Notes: a model not told the origin generated them from the letters alone. A DNA stretch of 64,000 nt from Auriscalpium vulgare (GCA_019915015.1 JAHBBC010000016.1:992001-1056000), one strand, 5' to 3'; positions 24,356-35,605 are shown, numbered from the stretch's first letter. Translations and numbers: made by a program.

Positions 24356-24665
24356 GGATGAACAATACTGCCAAGCAGGGACTGCGAACAGCGGCACAGT
24401 CACTGCTGCTTTACAGTATAACAATACAAAGCGATGACATGATATAAGGTCAAGCGGACTGATCATCAGCCTCGTGCCCAGATCTCTCCAGCCACAAACT
24501 GACGCGCCACCCTCACTGCACCGTGCATACAACAAATAGAATGCGTTTTGTTCCATCTGTGGCTACATGCGTTTGCATCGTGTCAACTTCTCCGAAATTT
24601 GCTTTGTTCCCCCGCCATTGGCTCCGTGCCTGACATGACGTCGACGGAGAGCACTCGCCTTGCGC

Positions 24666-26698
24666 TCACGCCTTCGTTCCCGCAGCAACCTCGTACAGAT
24701 AGGTACCGAGCAGCTTAGTCTGCAAAGCCACACCATCGTCAGCGAAGCCCCGGGGACCCCCAACAGAAAACAACGCACCCCTTCGATGTAATTCGAGATG
24801 TCCAGCTTCTCGTTGGTGGAACTAAGGACAGGCACCGGAAGCCGAGTCAGAATGTGCGGAAGATGATGAAGTGAGGGAAGCACGACGCACTGGGCACCGT
24901 CGTCGCCACGCCCCATAGGCAGAAGCAACACGTTCACACCGAGCGCCTCCGCAAACGTCAGCGTAACGGGAATAGACCCGCCTTCGCGCGTGTAGTCCGG
25001 CGTCTGCTTGTAGATCGCCTGCAGTGGTTGCCAGACATCGCGGTGACAATCAGCAATTTGCGTGCGCATGAGAAGTATCCACGCCTAGCGCAGCGGGCGA
25101 ACCAGCCCGGTAGACGCCCGTTGCGCAGGAACCGGGACGCCGACGCACCTCCGTAGCACGCCGCGCGGCCTCGTAACTCCAGTGCTTATGGTCTTCCACC
25201 CACGGCTTCCCACCGTGCAGGTTCTCGATGCTGAATGTGTTCTTACTCCCGAGCTTCTTGAACTCCGTCTCGAGGTAACTGATCACCAATGGGTCGACGT
25301 TCTCCGGAGTCTGTGGCGGCACGAGGCTATACAATTGCAAGGCACGGCAGCAGAGAGCAAGTAGAGATGAGAAGGTGCTAGGCACAGCAAGGAGGTCGTG
25401 CGTACCGAATGCTAAACTTGCCAGCGACTTTCGCAGGGATGACGGTCTTCGCGCCGGCACCGTAGAACGCCCCCTCGATGCCGTGGAGGGAAAGCGACGG
25501 CGAGCGCATGCGGCCCATGAGCACGCTCGCCTTGTCGTCGCTGAGCGCAATCTTTCCACCTGCGGACAGCTCGACGTCTTCGATCGAATAATCGAGAGCT
25601 GTATACAGCTTCCTGAGGACGCGCAGCAGCATCAGCGCCAGATTCTGATGACACCAGAGTCATTCTTACTTCTCTTCTTCATCAGCGGCAGGCACCATCT
25701 CGTCGACGCCGGGCACAAGAATGTTGCCCTGCGGGTCGACGAGCTTGCTGAGAAGCGTGATTAGGTCTGTCATGGGTTCGTGCACCATGCGCCCGAAGAC
25801 CCCAGAGTGCAGGTCGCGTGCGGGGCCAGCAATGTTGACCTTGTAATACGATATCCCGCGCAGGCCGTAGGTCAGCGCCGGTGTGCGTGTGTTCAGCCAG
25901 TAGTTGTCCGACTGCTCCAGGGTTAGCACCGACTACACGAGAGATTGGGGGTATAGACGCACGATGCAGACGCAGTCTACGCCATCGAACCAGGATTCTT
26001 TACCCTTCTTGACCTCCTCGAGGATAAGATCGTCGAGGCCCTCGCTGCCGCTCTCTTCCATGCCCTCGAAACAGAAGCGCAGGTTCACAGGGAGCGGCTT
26101 CTGCAGCTGGTGATGCGCCTCAAGGACGTTCACCCAACCGAGCACGGGGCCCTTATCGTCCGACGAGCCGCGCCCGTACAGGCGACCAGTCTTTTCGTCG
26201 CGCGTAAGCGTGAATGGCGGCCACGACCAGCCATCTGAGAGCTCTGCCTACACAGACCGCCGATCGCGTTAACCCAGGCGACCTAACATCTCGTGCACAA
26301 GCACGTACCGGCTGTACATCAAAATGTCCATATATCAGAACCGTCTTCTTCGCTTTGTCGTTGCCGATGCGCCCGAGGATCGCAGGTGGGAGCGGCAGTG
26401 TCTGGCCGTCCATGACGTGCGTACCTAGGTCGACCTGCTTTGTCTCGACGCCGTACGCCTGCAGCTGCTCCTCAAGGTATTTCGCCATGCGCACGACATC
26501 GGGGCGGCGGGCAGGCTCGCCGGATACACTGAGCCCAAGCGTGAGGTATCAGTATTACGCAGCAGGGAGCAGGTGAAGGCACCATCGCATGGGGCAACGA
26601 CGCACGCACCTGGGAATCTCGACGGCGGTGGCAAGGCGCTGGATGAACTGGTCCTGGTGGTCATCCACGTAGGTGAGAAAGTCGACTGGGGCGGCCAT
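24666..26698 (-). CDS. DUG1: M20 metallodipeptidase, DUG1/CNDP2 type
   Basis: Cytosolic di-zinc peptidase that cleaves Cys-Gly and other dipeptides; in yeast it acts in glutathione breakdown. Start [18 protein letters not shown] at 26698. Metal and active-site motifs appear in order: [12 protein letters not shown] (first His/Asp), [10 protein letters not shown] (bridging Asp), [15 protein letters not shown] (Glu pair), VDCVCISDNYWL (Asp) and near the end GDDGAHSTNEKLD (last His). The dimerisation or lid domain holds [13 protein letters not shown] and AGKFSIRLVP. It ends [14 protein letters not shown]. Seven or so short introns. A minus-strand TATA-like TTTATAA near 26821-26827 lies about 120 bp upstream. 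Intact. Confidence 0.94.
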
Positions 26699-26984
26699 TA
26701 TGAAGCGATGTAGAGCGACGAGGAGAGGAACGAGCGCCAAGATGTGATGGTAGGCATCTTTCGGCATCCGCCGACACAAGCGCCGGTGATCCATCTAGCG
26801 CTGCTCACCCGTTTCTTGGACTTATAAAAGGTATCATGCCTGCTGTATCGTGAAAGGTATCTTTGGTTACAGGCCGTAGGAATCATGTTTGAACGTCCTC
26901 GAGAGTTATAAATGTACGTTATTAATAATTGAACCCCATCGGCGCTCTCTCGTTCGAACCTAAAACGGCGAAAAAGCGCACACA

Positions 26985-28246
26985 CTACCACCGCACAGAC
27001 GCTTGAGGGAACTGGTATCTGTGTCCATACTCATTTCGCAGCAACCACTTCCAAGGGAGCAGCCGCGTTACCCGACACCGCGCCGCCGTCATCCATGCCG
27101 CGTCCCTGCCCGTTCTGCTCGCATCCTGCAGCCACACGTTCGCCGTGCCCCAGCGCTCCTGCGCGCTCGCGAAGTACCATTGGTAGTACCACCATGTGCT
27201 CCCGCACTCCCCGAGCGGCGTCGACGCGTCCTTTGGCACGCCTTTCGTCGCCGGCGCCACGCGGTCGTAGAGGCGCACGCTGACAAAGTGCGCGGGGAAG
27301 AGGTACATGAGCGCGTTGATCAGCGTCTGGTCATTGCCAACGAATATGTCTCGCGCGAGGTAGATGTCGTGGTAGTGGTAGTACAATTCGTGGTAGCGCA
27401 TGATGGCGGGCCACTTGCCGCCAAAAAATGAACCTGGTGAGGGTGTGCTTAGCCACGGAGCCGGATACCGCCGACGCACAACCTACCTTCGCTGACGACA
27501 TCGTCTATGGGACCCTTATCTTCGGTCCACGGCACAGCCCAGTCGGGAGGCCCATTCCAGAGAGGGAAGAATATGATGTTTTCCTTCGCTGTGCCAGTTA
27601 GCGATTGCGACTCGGCGAAGATCTGCTCGACGCGGCGCCCCGACGGCCACCCCCTGTACCTGTTCGGGTCGCGCAGTCCGCCCGCGTCCTGCCAAAATGC
27701 GTAATCGTAGGTCTTGCCCACCGCGGCAGCATTTTTGAGTCCCTCAGCTAGAAAGTACGGCTTCCCATTCCAAACCGCGTATAAATCAGGGCCGTGCATG
27801 TCCTTCTGACGATCCCACTCGTGAATTTTGGCATAGCGTGTGTCGAGACCTTTGAGCGGCGGGATGTCGAACGGCGACGAGAAAGACGTGTTGAGAGTGA
27901 GCGGGTTGCTGCCGCGCAAGGAGCGGATGAGGGGTGCGACTTCGGGCGGACAGAAGAAGTAGAGGTCGGTGGTGATGGGCTCGAGGAAGCGGCGGAACCA
28001 TGCCTCGTAATCAGACATGGGGTGTTTGGACTTAGGGAGGGGGAAGAACGCAGAGACGAGCAGGACGCTCGCATCGGGAAAGTCTGCCTCTGCGAGCTCT
28101 GGGGGCAGCGCGGGGGACACGAAAAAGGCCCGCGCATGTTCGTGGAAGAAGAAGCATAGAGCGATGGTGACTGTGCAGAAGATCAGCGGGAGAGTGCGGA
28201 ACTTCGCGTTGCCTGCTAGCAGGGCGCGAGGGTGGGGAAAGTGCAT
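26985..28246 (-). CDS. HtrL/YibB-like type II membrane protein, copy 1
   Basis: The start at 28246 (MHFPHPRALLAGNAKFR) is chosen because the frame above it has only GTG. A short basic N-terminus precedes one membrane helix (LPLIFCTVTIALCFFFHEH), giving a type II, probably Golgi or ER, topology. The luminal part has blocks resembling the HtrL/YibB family: YEAWFRRFLEPITTDLYFFC, AVWNGKPYFLAEGLKNA, YDYAFWQDAGGLRDP, KENIIFFPLW, SEGSFFGGKWPAIMRYHELYY and FVGNDQTLINALMYLFP. A 53-nt intron (27434-27486) splits the glycine codon before SFFGG. Bacterial htrL/yibB lies in an LPS core locus, and the fold resembles glycosyltransferases, but no activity is established. Copy 2 lies 1.7 kb upstream on the same strand. 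Confidence 0.7.
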
Positions 28247-29978
28247 GGGAGCCACGATCTAAGCAGAATCCGACGGGGAAAGGAGAGCAGGTCCCGTACC
28301 AGAGAGGAGGTGTTTGAAGCGTTTTGAACATAAATTCCGAGTCGGAGGCGGCGGCGGTTGACCGTGGAACATCCACCATCGACATAATCGCCTCTCGCGT
28401 CGGATTACGAATATCAGCGCCCGCGTTCGATGAGTTCGGCCCACAATCCCAACGAAGGCCTCACAGCGAGCGAGAGCCACATGTTCGTGCCACGCCGGCA
28501 ATCCAGGAGTGTGAGTCTGAGCGGAAGCGCAAGTTTCGTGTGCGAGGGGCGACCACCGCAAATAACGCAGACGAGCGCGCAAAGGCTACAGCGCACTCAC
28601 GTACGCCAAAATACGACCTCAAGCAATCTCGCCAAAAGGGGTTCGCATTCGGTTGCAGGTCGATGCACAGCAGCTGGCACGCCGCTGTGCAAGCTAGCAT
28701 GCCTTGCCATTTCATGGGTAATGCATACTGTACGAACCAGGGGGCTCGAGGGCGTGGTGCGGATTCCGTGTCCACTCTGTCTTCATAGGTCCGTTAGCTC
28801 AAAGTACGTGAGAACCACAGACCTCGATCACAGGCGGTGTTGGAAGACTTTAAGCCGGCACAGGGAAAATTGCATGATGGGGCGGCGAGGGTAACGTTGA
28901 CTTGATCAACCAAGAGCAATGCGATGTCGGAAACTAAAAGAGAGCAGCGATTTATTATTTATTAGGACCCTAGAGTTCGGTGCGCACGCCCACGTGATCA
29001 CGTTGAGACTTGTTTCCTCGGGGCCACTCTTCCCACCGCCCACCTCCTACGTCGTCTCGCGCTGCTTCTCCCACCACAACGAGTCCGATGCATTCTCCCG
29101 TCCAAGCAACTTGGCAAGAAAGACGAGCGCGACACAAGAGCTGATGAAGGCGAAAGACCAAGAAAGGCTCCGAGATGCCTCCCAGCCTTGACGAGCCGCG
29201 GGATCAAGAAAGAGTATTTGCTGCTGTGGCGTGCGCTATGCTCACCTGTACGCACTGTTCTGCTATCCGTCGGAGGCATGCAATTGAAGTCACGAGAAAA
29301 AGGCCTCAGTAAGGTCATTCAACGCGCGCATAAGTATAACTATGCTACCTACCGAAGTGATTTTGTGCTCGCGGCTCACTACCAGTCACTGCCATCTCTG
29401 CCCAACTCAGTCACATCAACATCTTGAGCAAGCGCCCGCCGTTCTGCGTATACGAGTTCAGCAGAATCAATCACGAGGGCACATATTGCTGCCCTTGACG
29501 TGCGTTGCTCTACTTTTCTTCGATGCTGATAGCTAGTGTGTCGTATCGCGCAGTCATACTCAAGCGCCTCTGAGCCGAATCTTTGGCGATGTAGTTTGTT
29601 CTGGTGTGTATCTATTTTCACATGCTTCGAGAATCATCCATCAAACGTTTGTCCGAGTTCTGTCTCACGCAAAGTTTTGTCTTCCGCTGAGACGTAAATA
29701 GCAGCTGGGCGAGGAGCTCATCCTAACGGTACGGGCCATCAGCACGCCTCGACGCATCGGGATCTACAACAAGACTGTGTTCACTGTCATTTCAACGTGG
29801 TGGTCATCATCTACAAATATGCCATAATCTAAGATTTCATGTCTGCTGTATGACGGGGAAAGCGCAAGATCGTTTATATGTCCGTAAGTGAGCTGCGTCG
29901 ATTCTTGATGAAAGACAATTTGACAATTTGACCTAGCCTCAAAGCCAACAAACACCCCAACACATGCAGCAAGCATTA
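28247..29978. other. Spacer between the two HtrL-like copies
   Basis: Should hold the promoter of copy 1 and the 3' flank of copy 2. Minus ORF 28461-28775 begins with a hydrophobic stretch, but its codon use is weak and no motif is seen. No gene supported. Confidence 0.4.
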
Positions 29979-31259
29979 CTACCACCGCACAGACGCTTGC
30001 GGGAGCTGGTACCTGTGTCCATACTCGTTTCGCAGCAGCCACTTCCACGGGAGCAGCCGCGTGACCCGACACCGCGCCGCTGCCATCCACGCCGCGTCCC
30101 TGCCCGTTCTGCTCGCGTCCTGCAGCCACACATTCGCCATCTCCCAGCGCTCCTGCGCGCTCGCGAAGTACCATTGATAATACCACCACGTGCTCCCACA
30201 CTCCCCAATCGGCGTCGACGCATCCTCTGGCACGCCTTTTGTCGCCGGCGCGGCGCGGTCGTAGAGGCGCACGCCGACGAAATGTGCGGGGAAGAGGTAG
30301 AAGAGTGTGTTGATCAGGGTCTGGTCCTTCCCGACGAATATGTCCCGTGCGAGGTAGAGGTCGTGGTAGCGGTAATAGAGGTCGTGAAAGCGCATTATGG
30401 CGGGCCATTTGCCACCAAAGAATGAGCCTGGTGCGGGTGTAGTTAGCCGTGAAGCGACGTGCAGTACAACGCCGACCCGCAACCTACCTTCGCTTACAGT
30501 CTCGTCTATGGGGCCCTTATCTTCTGTCCACCGCGCAGCCCAGTCCGGCGGCCCGTTCCAGAGAGGGAAGAATATGATGTTTTCCTTTGCCGTGCCCGTC
30601 AGTGCCTCCGCCTCTGCGAAGATATGCTCAACGCGACGCCCAGCCGGCCAGTGCCTGTATGCGCTTGTTGGGTCGCGCAATCCGCCCGCGTCTTGCCAAA
30701 ACGCGTAGTCGTAGCTCCTGCCCGCGGCCGCGGCGTTCTTAAGCCCCTCGGCGAGGAAGTAGGGCTTCCCGTTCCAGACCGCGTACAGCTCGGGCGCGTG
30801 CATGTCCTTCTCGCGATCCCACGCGTGCATCTGGGCATAACGCTCCTCAAGGCCGTGGAGCGGCGGGATGTCGAACGGCGAGGAGAAGGACGTGTTAAGA
30901 GTGAGCGGGTTGCCGCCGCGCAAGGAACGGATGAGGGGCGCAACGTCGGGTGGGCAGAAGAAGTAGAGGTCGGTGGTGATGGGTTCGAGGAAGTCGCGGA
31001 ACCACGCCTCGTAGTCGGCCATGGGGTGCTTTGACTTTGGGAGCGGGAAGAAGGCAGCGACGAGCAGCACACGAGCATCGGGGAAGTCTGCCTCTGCGAG
31101 CTCGGGGGTCGTCAGCGGCGCGGTGGACACGATGAAAGCGCGTGGGTGTTCGTGGATGAACAAGAAGAAGGCGAGGAAGACAGTGCAGATGAGGAGGATG
31201 GAGACGGTGCGGAACTTTGCGTTGCCTGTCAAGAGGGCACCAGCGCAGGGGAGGGACAT
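29979..31259 (-). CDS. HtrL/YibB-like type II membrane protein, copy 2
   Basis: Paralogue of the gene at 26985-28246, by eye about 85-90% identical over the luminal part. The start at 31259 (MSLPCAGALLTGNAKFR) aligns with the start of copy 1; the frame extends further up only with non-ATG codons. One membrane helix (VSILLICTVFLAFFLFIHEH) follows. Shared blocks are YFFCPPDVAPLIRSLRG, YDYAFWQDAGGLRDP, NIIFFPLWNGPPDW, SEGSFFGGKWPAIM and VGKDQTLINTLFYLFP. The intron at the same place is 60 nt, in frame and stop-free, so a naive ORF call would add 20 false residues. Both copies end QASVRW. The product is not proven; glycosyltransferase-like glycan modification is a guess. Confidence 0.7.
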   Translation of the reverse strand: MSLPCAGALLTGNAKFRTVSILLICTVFLAFFLFIHEHPRAFIVSTAPLTTPELAEADFPDARVLLVAAFFPLPKSKHPMADYEAWFRDFLEPITTDLYFFCPPDVAPLIRSLRGGNPLTLNTSFSSPFDIPPLHGLEERYAQMHAWDREKDMHAPELYAVWNGKPYFLAEGLKNAAAAGRSYDYAFWQDAGGLRDPTSAYRHWPAGRRVEHIFAEAEALTGTAKENIIFFPLWNGPPDWAARWTEDKGPIDETVSEGRLRVGVVLHVASRLTTPAPGSFFGGKWPAIMRFHDLYYRYHDLYLARDIFVGKDQTLINTLFYLFPAHFVGVRLYDRAAPATKGVPEDASTPIGECGSTWWYYQWYFASAQERWEMANVWLQDASRTGRDAAWMAAARCRVTRLLPWKWLLRNEYGHRYQLPQASVRW

Positions 31260-31745
31260 GGGTGCCAGGGTCGGACGCGGGAGCCTGAGGGAGAGCAGGT
31301 GGGTGCTCCATGGCAAACACGAGGCGCCTAAAGTGCTGGATCAGGATTCATGGCAGTTATAGTCTTCGACATACCCGATTCGGCCGCCGTGGTCAGTGGC
31401 GCCCGCCGCCTCCGAGCGCAGTGCGCACGATCTCGACAACAGGACAATCACCTGTCGTATACATCAGTATCCAACGCAGCCGCCGGGCGCAGCGCGCTCG
31501 CTGCCAGCGCTGTGTGAGTACACTATTGTACTCACGTTCGGACGAAACGGAGTCGACAGACGCTGTGGGCCTTGAACACCAGGAGTACTTGCCTATTTCT
31601 TCGTCTTTATCAATCTAGCTATCACTCGTTCGCACAGCACGTTGGCGGGCTGACGAACGTCAACATCAAGAGCGAGGGAAAAATAAAACATCAGGAGCTG
31701 AGGAAGATTATAGGAATGCAATATCGCAGATGCTGATGATGAACG
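31260..31745. other. Upstream flank of HtrL-like copy 2
   Basis: No gene seen; likely promoter of copy 2 plus the 3' flank of the small ORF at 31746-31997. Confidence 0.4.
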
Positions 31746-31997
31746 TCATTCATAGAAGTTGCATATGTTCTGTTGCACCGGAACTTGCTTGTAAGCCGGC
31801 GCCTGGTGCAGAGTCAACAGGGGGTTTCCGCCACCACCGAACTGCTGTTGGTGATTATTGACAAGACGTTGCGCGGCCATCAGTTGGTTGCGCGCCACCA
31901 CTTGAACTGCTCTGTGATGTCTTTATGAGTATGAGCTCTCAATGTCTCAAGCTTACTGACTGTATGTTTGTTGTCCTGAGAAGGCTTTCACGAACAT
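31746..31997 (-). CDS. Small two-exon Gln-rich protein, unknown
   Basis: Exon 1 (31957-31997) encodes MFVKAFSGQQTYSQ. A 45-nt intron (GTAAGC..CACAG, 31912-31956) joins it in frame to exon 2 (31746-31911), which reads AVQVVARNQLMAAQRLVNNH, continues with QQQFGGGG, and ends QQNICNFYE. Total 68 residues. The open frame, the good 5' splice site and the protein-like composition support it, but there is no known domain. It begins only 111 bp after the BPL1 stop on the same strand, so it could instead be a reading frame in the BPL1 3' UTR. Confidence 0.4.
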
Positions 31998-32107
31998 GAA
32001 TCAGGAAACTTTTTTCACACAGTGACACAGTTAGACCGGGCACAGCCACCGACATCTTCCGCGAGCCATTACCAATTCTGTTCTACAACCAGCACAACTC
32101 GCTTCGT

Positions 32108-34077
32108 TTATTTCTTCGTCTTGATCAAGCCCGCCATGAGATCAAAGCTATTTCCATCGGGTTGCAAATCGATGTAGCCATCGTCTTCTGTGGAGCGGCG
32201 CCCCAGCCCAGCGCGCTCGGGGATCGTGCGCAGCAGCCCATGGTCGTGTGTGATACCAATGATTCGCACAGCACGCGGAGGGCTGACGGTCATCACCGTC
32301 ACCAGCTGGTCCCTGCGGGCATATGAATTAGCGGATGCAAGATAGACGTGGCACGGAGCAGCTCACGAATGCATCCACGCATCGAGGTAGTCATCCTCGA
32401 ACGGCGCCCAGCTGCCGCGCGTGTCGAGGAACCTGGTCCACAGACGCTCGAACTCGCTCAGAATGAGCGCGAGCATCGTCTCCATGCTGAGTGGTCTGAG
32501 GGTAGAAAGTGACGTCAATGGCGCCGGTGTAGATATGTTTAACCCGCAGCCTACAACGCATATCAACTACAACTCGAGACAGGAAATGAACAGGTGGGCG
32601 CACCGACAATCACATCCACCTTCCCGCCTTGAAAGCTCGTATTCACCAAGATGCCTCCGACCTTTCGCTTCTCCGCGCCGGGATCCTCCACGTACACATC
32701 GTTCGGCCACTTCAGCTTCACACGCGCGCCCTCGCTGCCCAGCGCACGGGGGTCGCGCGCGGCGCCGACGACCGCGAGCCCGAACAGGTACTGCACGAAG
32801 ACGAGGCGCGCGCCGGGGAGCCCGGGCGGCACGCGCAGGCGCAGCGAAAACTGCAGGCAGCCCGCCGGCGAGAGCCACGTGTTGCTGCCACGCCCGCGCC
32901 CAGCTAGCTGGAAGGACGCAAGGGATACGAGCGGGGATGGGAGGACTGCGAGGAGGCTGGGGTTCCTAGGCGCGGGGTCAGTGTTGCGCAAAGGGAACGG
33001 GGGGAGTGAAACATACTTGTCGAGCATCGTTTGTGTGCTGGTGACTGCTTCGGAATATAGAAGGGCTTCCCCCATGCCCCCTGCAGAACTATTGGGCGGC
33101 TGGCTGGCCGAGAGCACGTCAAAGTACGACGCGACGTCGAACCGCGGTGTCAGGTCTTTCGGGGGCGCACATCCGGAGGGCAGCACCACGACGTCTTTGG
33201 CCGCACCGTCCTCTGGCGCCGCCTGCCGTGCGGTGTCCAGGATTTGCGTGCCGTGCGCCTGCGACGCCGCGAAGTGGAAGCGGAACGTGTCTGCGGCATC
33301 TGCGAAGAGCGTCTGCGGCGCGGCGGCACTGAGGCCCAGGGCCGCGACAACCTGCTCGATGATGTGAGGCTTCTCCGGCGGCGCGAGGAGAAATTGGGGC
33401 AGGGGGTGCGTGGGCGTGGGCGGTAGATCCGGCGGCGGTTGGGTGACCGACGGCATAGGCAGGATGAGACCAAGAGCGCGCAGAACATGGGTCAAGATAC
33501 TGTCCACGGCAGCGGACGATGCAGCGTCCGGGAGGTGCACATCAAGGAGCGCGATTCGCCCGGTGCCCACACCCAGATCGACGGCCGCCAAATCCCGTTC
33601 CTCCCGCTCCCCCGCGGGCTCCCACCACGCCAGCGCACTCCAGCGCGCTGCCTTCACCGCAGACAACCGCGCACCTGCTCGTCGGAGCCCTGCCAGCATC
33701 TCCCCGCCTGGAAGACGCACCGATGCGTACTGTGTCCCTACGCCGCTGCGCCCTTCAAACTGCACACCGATTTGCGATGCGGGGTCCCATACTTCGCCAG
33801 TTCGCGTCTTGATGACGGAGGCACCGAGTCCGAGGAGCAGCGCGCGCCCCCCGGCGGTCAGATACTGCTGCAGAGCGAGCTTCGCGGGCGCAGACATCGC
33901 AGGTACGCCACCATTGTCGTCGGGGGCGATGACGAGGAGGGCGCAAGAGGCTGACCAGGGCTGACTCGCGAGTGCTGCTGCGGTAAGGGCGCCCACTGTG
34001 TACGCGGGGTTGACTACTCGGCGCAGAACTGTGAGACAATCGAAGTCCAAGGAAGTCGTGTAGAGCAAGATGTCCAT
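32108..34077 (-). CDS. BPL1: Biotin--protein ligase (holocarboxylase synthetase)
   Basis: Attaches biotin to acetyl-CoA and pyruvate carboxylases via biotinyl-AMP. Start MDILLYTTSLDFDCL at 34077. Residues about 1-250 form the class I amidotransferase-like BPL_N domain (CALLVIAPDDNGGVPAM, YLTAGGRALLLGLG). The catalytic domain shows SEAVTSTQTMLDK, the ATP/biotin loop LAGRGRGSNTWLSPAG, VKLKWPNDVY and KVGGILVNTS. A 51-nt stop-free intron joins MLDK to NPSLLAV. Later introns join VDVIVG to CGLNISTP and WMHS to DQLVTVMT. The C-terminal domain ends DLMAGLIKTKK. Length about 600 residues, close to yeast Bpl1. Intact. A tRNA gene lies 49 bp upstream of the start. Confidence 0.95.
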
Positions 34078-34125
34078 GTGTGTTGACGTACCAAAAACAA
34101 AATATACCGCGCAAGACAAACCCAC

Positions 34126-34197
34126 TACCGCCGACGGGGATCGAACCCGCAACCCCCACCTTAGGAAGGTGATGCGCTACCGTTGCGCCACGACGGC
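34126..34197 (-). tRNA. tRNA-Arg (anticodon CCU)
   Basis: The minus strand folds as a cloverleaf of 72 nt without intron. Acceptor GCCGTCG pairs with CGGCGGT (with a G-U first pair and a U-G at position 5), D arm GCGC..GCGC, anticodon stem TCACC/GGTGG with loop TTCCTAA, variable loop GGGTT, T arm GCGGG-TTCGATC-CCCGT. Box B (GGTTCGATCCC) is canonical. The loop places CCT as anticodon, reading AGG. It has the same orientation as BPL1. Confidence 0.93.
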
Positions 34198-35040
34198 ATC
34201 CCTTGCATTATTGTTGTAAGAATATCATACCGCTCTGGGCGCAAGAGCGTGCCGCATGTTGCGGCAAACCCCGTTACGCTCGCGCGGCCATCGCGGGTCA
34301 TTGCACTGGTGGCAGATGTTACAGCGCGCGATATCTGGCGGCGATAATCTACTCCCTGCCGCATGGGAGCGGGTGCAAATCATCGCGGTCGGGTCGCCTG
34401 GGAAAGATGGAGAGCGGTTGGGACCCCGCTGAATTGCCGCAGATCTTGGATCCTCTGCGAAAACTGAGCCGATAAGACTCACTACTACTCAGTAGCGGGA
34501 ATAACAGGAACGGCATGACAAGGTGGTTGCTCGGAGGCGAAATGATACGTTGCCCTGGCAAGGTCTCCCGGTGAGACTAGCACCCGTAATTGAGTCAGGC
34601 ACCTCCCACCGTCTGGCGCTCGGCATCGTCCGGACTGGCCCCCTGCAGGCCCCTGCATCCCCCCGCATCTTCCGGACTGCAGTCTCTGCATCCAGACGCC
34701 CCTGCACCGTGACCCCCCCGACTCCGAGCGGGCAAGGTCACGGTGGCTGCCACGCGCAGCGGCGCTGTTCGATGCCTACTAAGCTGCAGCAATGCCGGAA
34801 AGCACCGGTACCCGATACCGGCGGCATCTGGCGCCGCTGAGCAGTGAGGACAGAAAGATATCTGGAAGCAGACAGTCAACAGTGAGGTACTGTGCTGGGC
34901 AAGCAGTCCTCAACGCGGTACACATAGGAAGCACGGGCAATGTACTGCCACCGCGTCTATAGCGTCTAAAGCTTGGGCGTCGACGCGTCATCGCAGTTCC
35001 CCGCATGGCGATGACAGAGATTGTAGCAGCGCTGTTTCAT

Positions 35041-35100
35041 CGCACGCAGCATCGCACGCAACATCGCACGCAACATCGCACGCAACATCGCACGCAACAT
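35041..35100. repeat. 12-bp tandem repeat, five copies
   Basis: Five head-to-tail units of CGCACGCAACAT; the first differs by one base (CGCACGCAGCAT). Length is 60 bp, a whole number of codons per unit, but I see no gene that contains it. Confidence 0.9.
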
Positions 35101-35272
35101 CGATGGCCCTGCACTGCACGTTGCTAGCTTCGCCGAAGTCTATCCCATCTATGTAGATTACTGCATGCGCACCTGCGACCAATTGAGCGGCAAGCTGCAG
35201 CAGACAGGCAGTGGACCCTGACTGCAGTGATAAGCCGGGGCCACACATCTGCGCTGCGTTATCGTCCACGGA

Positions 35273-35425
35273 TCAAAGGGGCACGCAGCCGTCGAGCGTC
35301 TCCAGTATGTACCAGTAGCGGTCGGGGATCGTGTGGACGCGGAGGTCCGAGGCAGACGGCGCTCGCACCTGGCCGCAGGTGACTTGCTGCGCCTGTGTTG
35401 GTTGGACGACATATCCATGGGACTA
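35273..35425 (-). other. Coding-like exon remnant
   Basis: One minus frame reads VQPTQAQQVTCGQVRAPS, then SDLRVHTIPDRYWYILETL and DGCVPL before TGA, with strongly GC-ending codons. A possible splice acceptor (CCTAG) precedes it, but I cannot find upstream exons. The family is unknown; it may be the 3' end of a decayed gene. Confidence 0.35.
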
Positions 35426-35574
35426 GGCCGGGTGCTGACCGTCGTTGAGGACTTGCAGCCTTGGGTGGCAGTGGGCGCCGCGCTGGCGGCGAGGGCGCGA
35501 TCAGATTCGGACCGATCAAGGTCTGCTCCCGAAAACGGCTGGCTCTGCCACAGGCCACGAAGGCTGCTCCCCCC

Positions 35575-35592
35575 TATATATCCCTTATATAT
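35575..35592 (+). promoter_or_regulatory. TATA-like region of GDP-fucose synthase
   Basis: Two TATATA-type elements 41-58 bp upstream of the ATG at 35633. An out-of-frame ATG at 35605 lies between them and the start codon. Confidence 0.5.
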
Positions 35593-35605
35593 TGTTCGCT
35601 AATAA

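Noticed and set aside
29979..31259. HtrL-like pair as a retroelement or transposon duplication
   Set aside because: No terminal repeats, target duplications or transposase were seen; simple tandem gene duplication fits better.
29979..31316. Longer HtrL copy 2 ORF starting at 31316
   Set aside because: The first codon there is TTG, not ATG, and the frame also reads through a 60-nt intron; the ATG at 31259 aligns with copy 1.
35041..35100. 12-bp repeats as a CRISPR array
   Set aside because: Units are contiguous with no spacers, and the genome is fungal.
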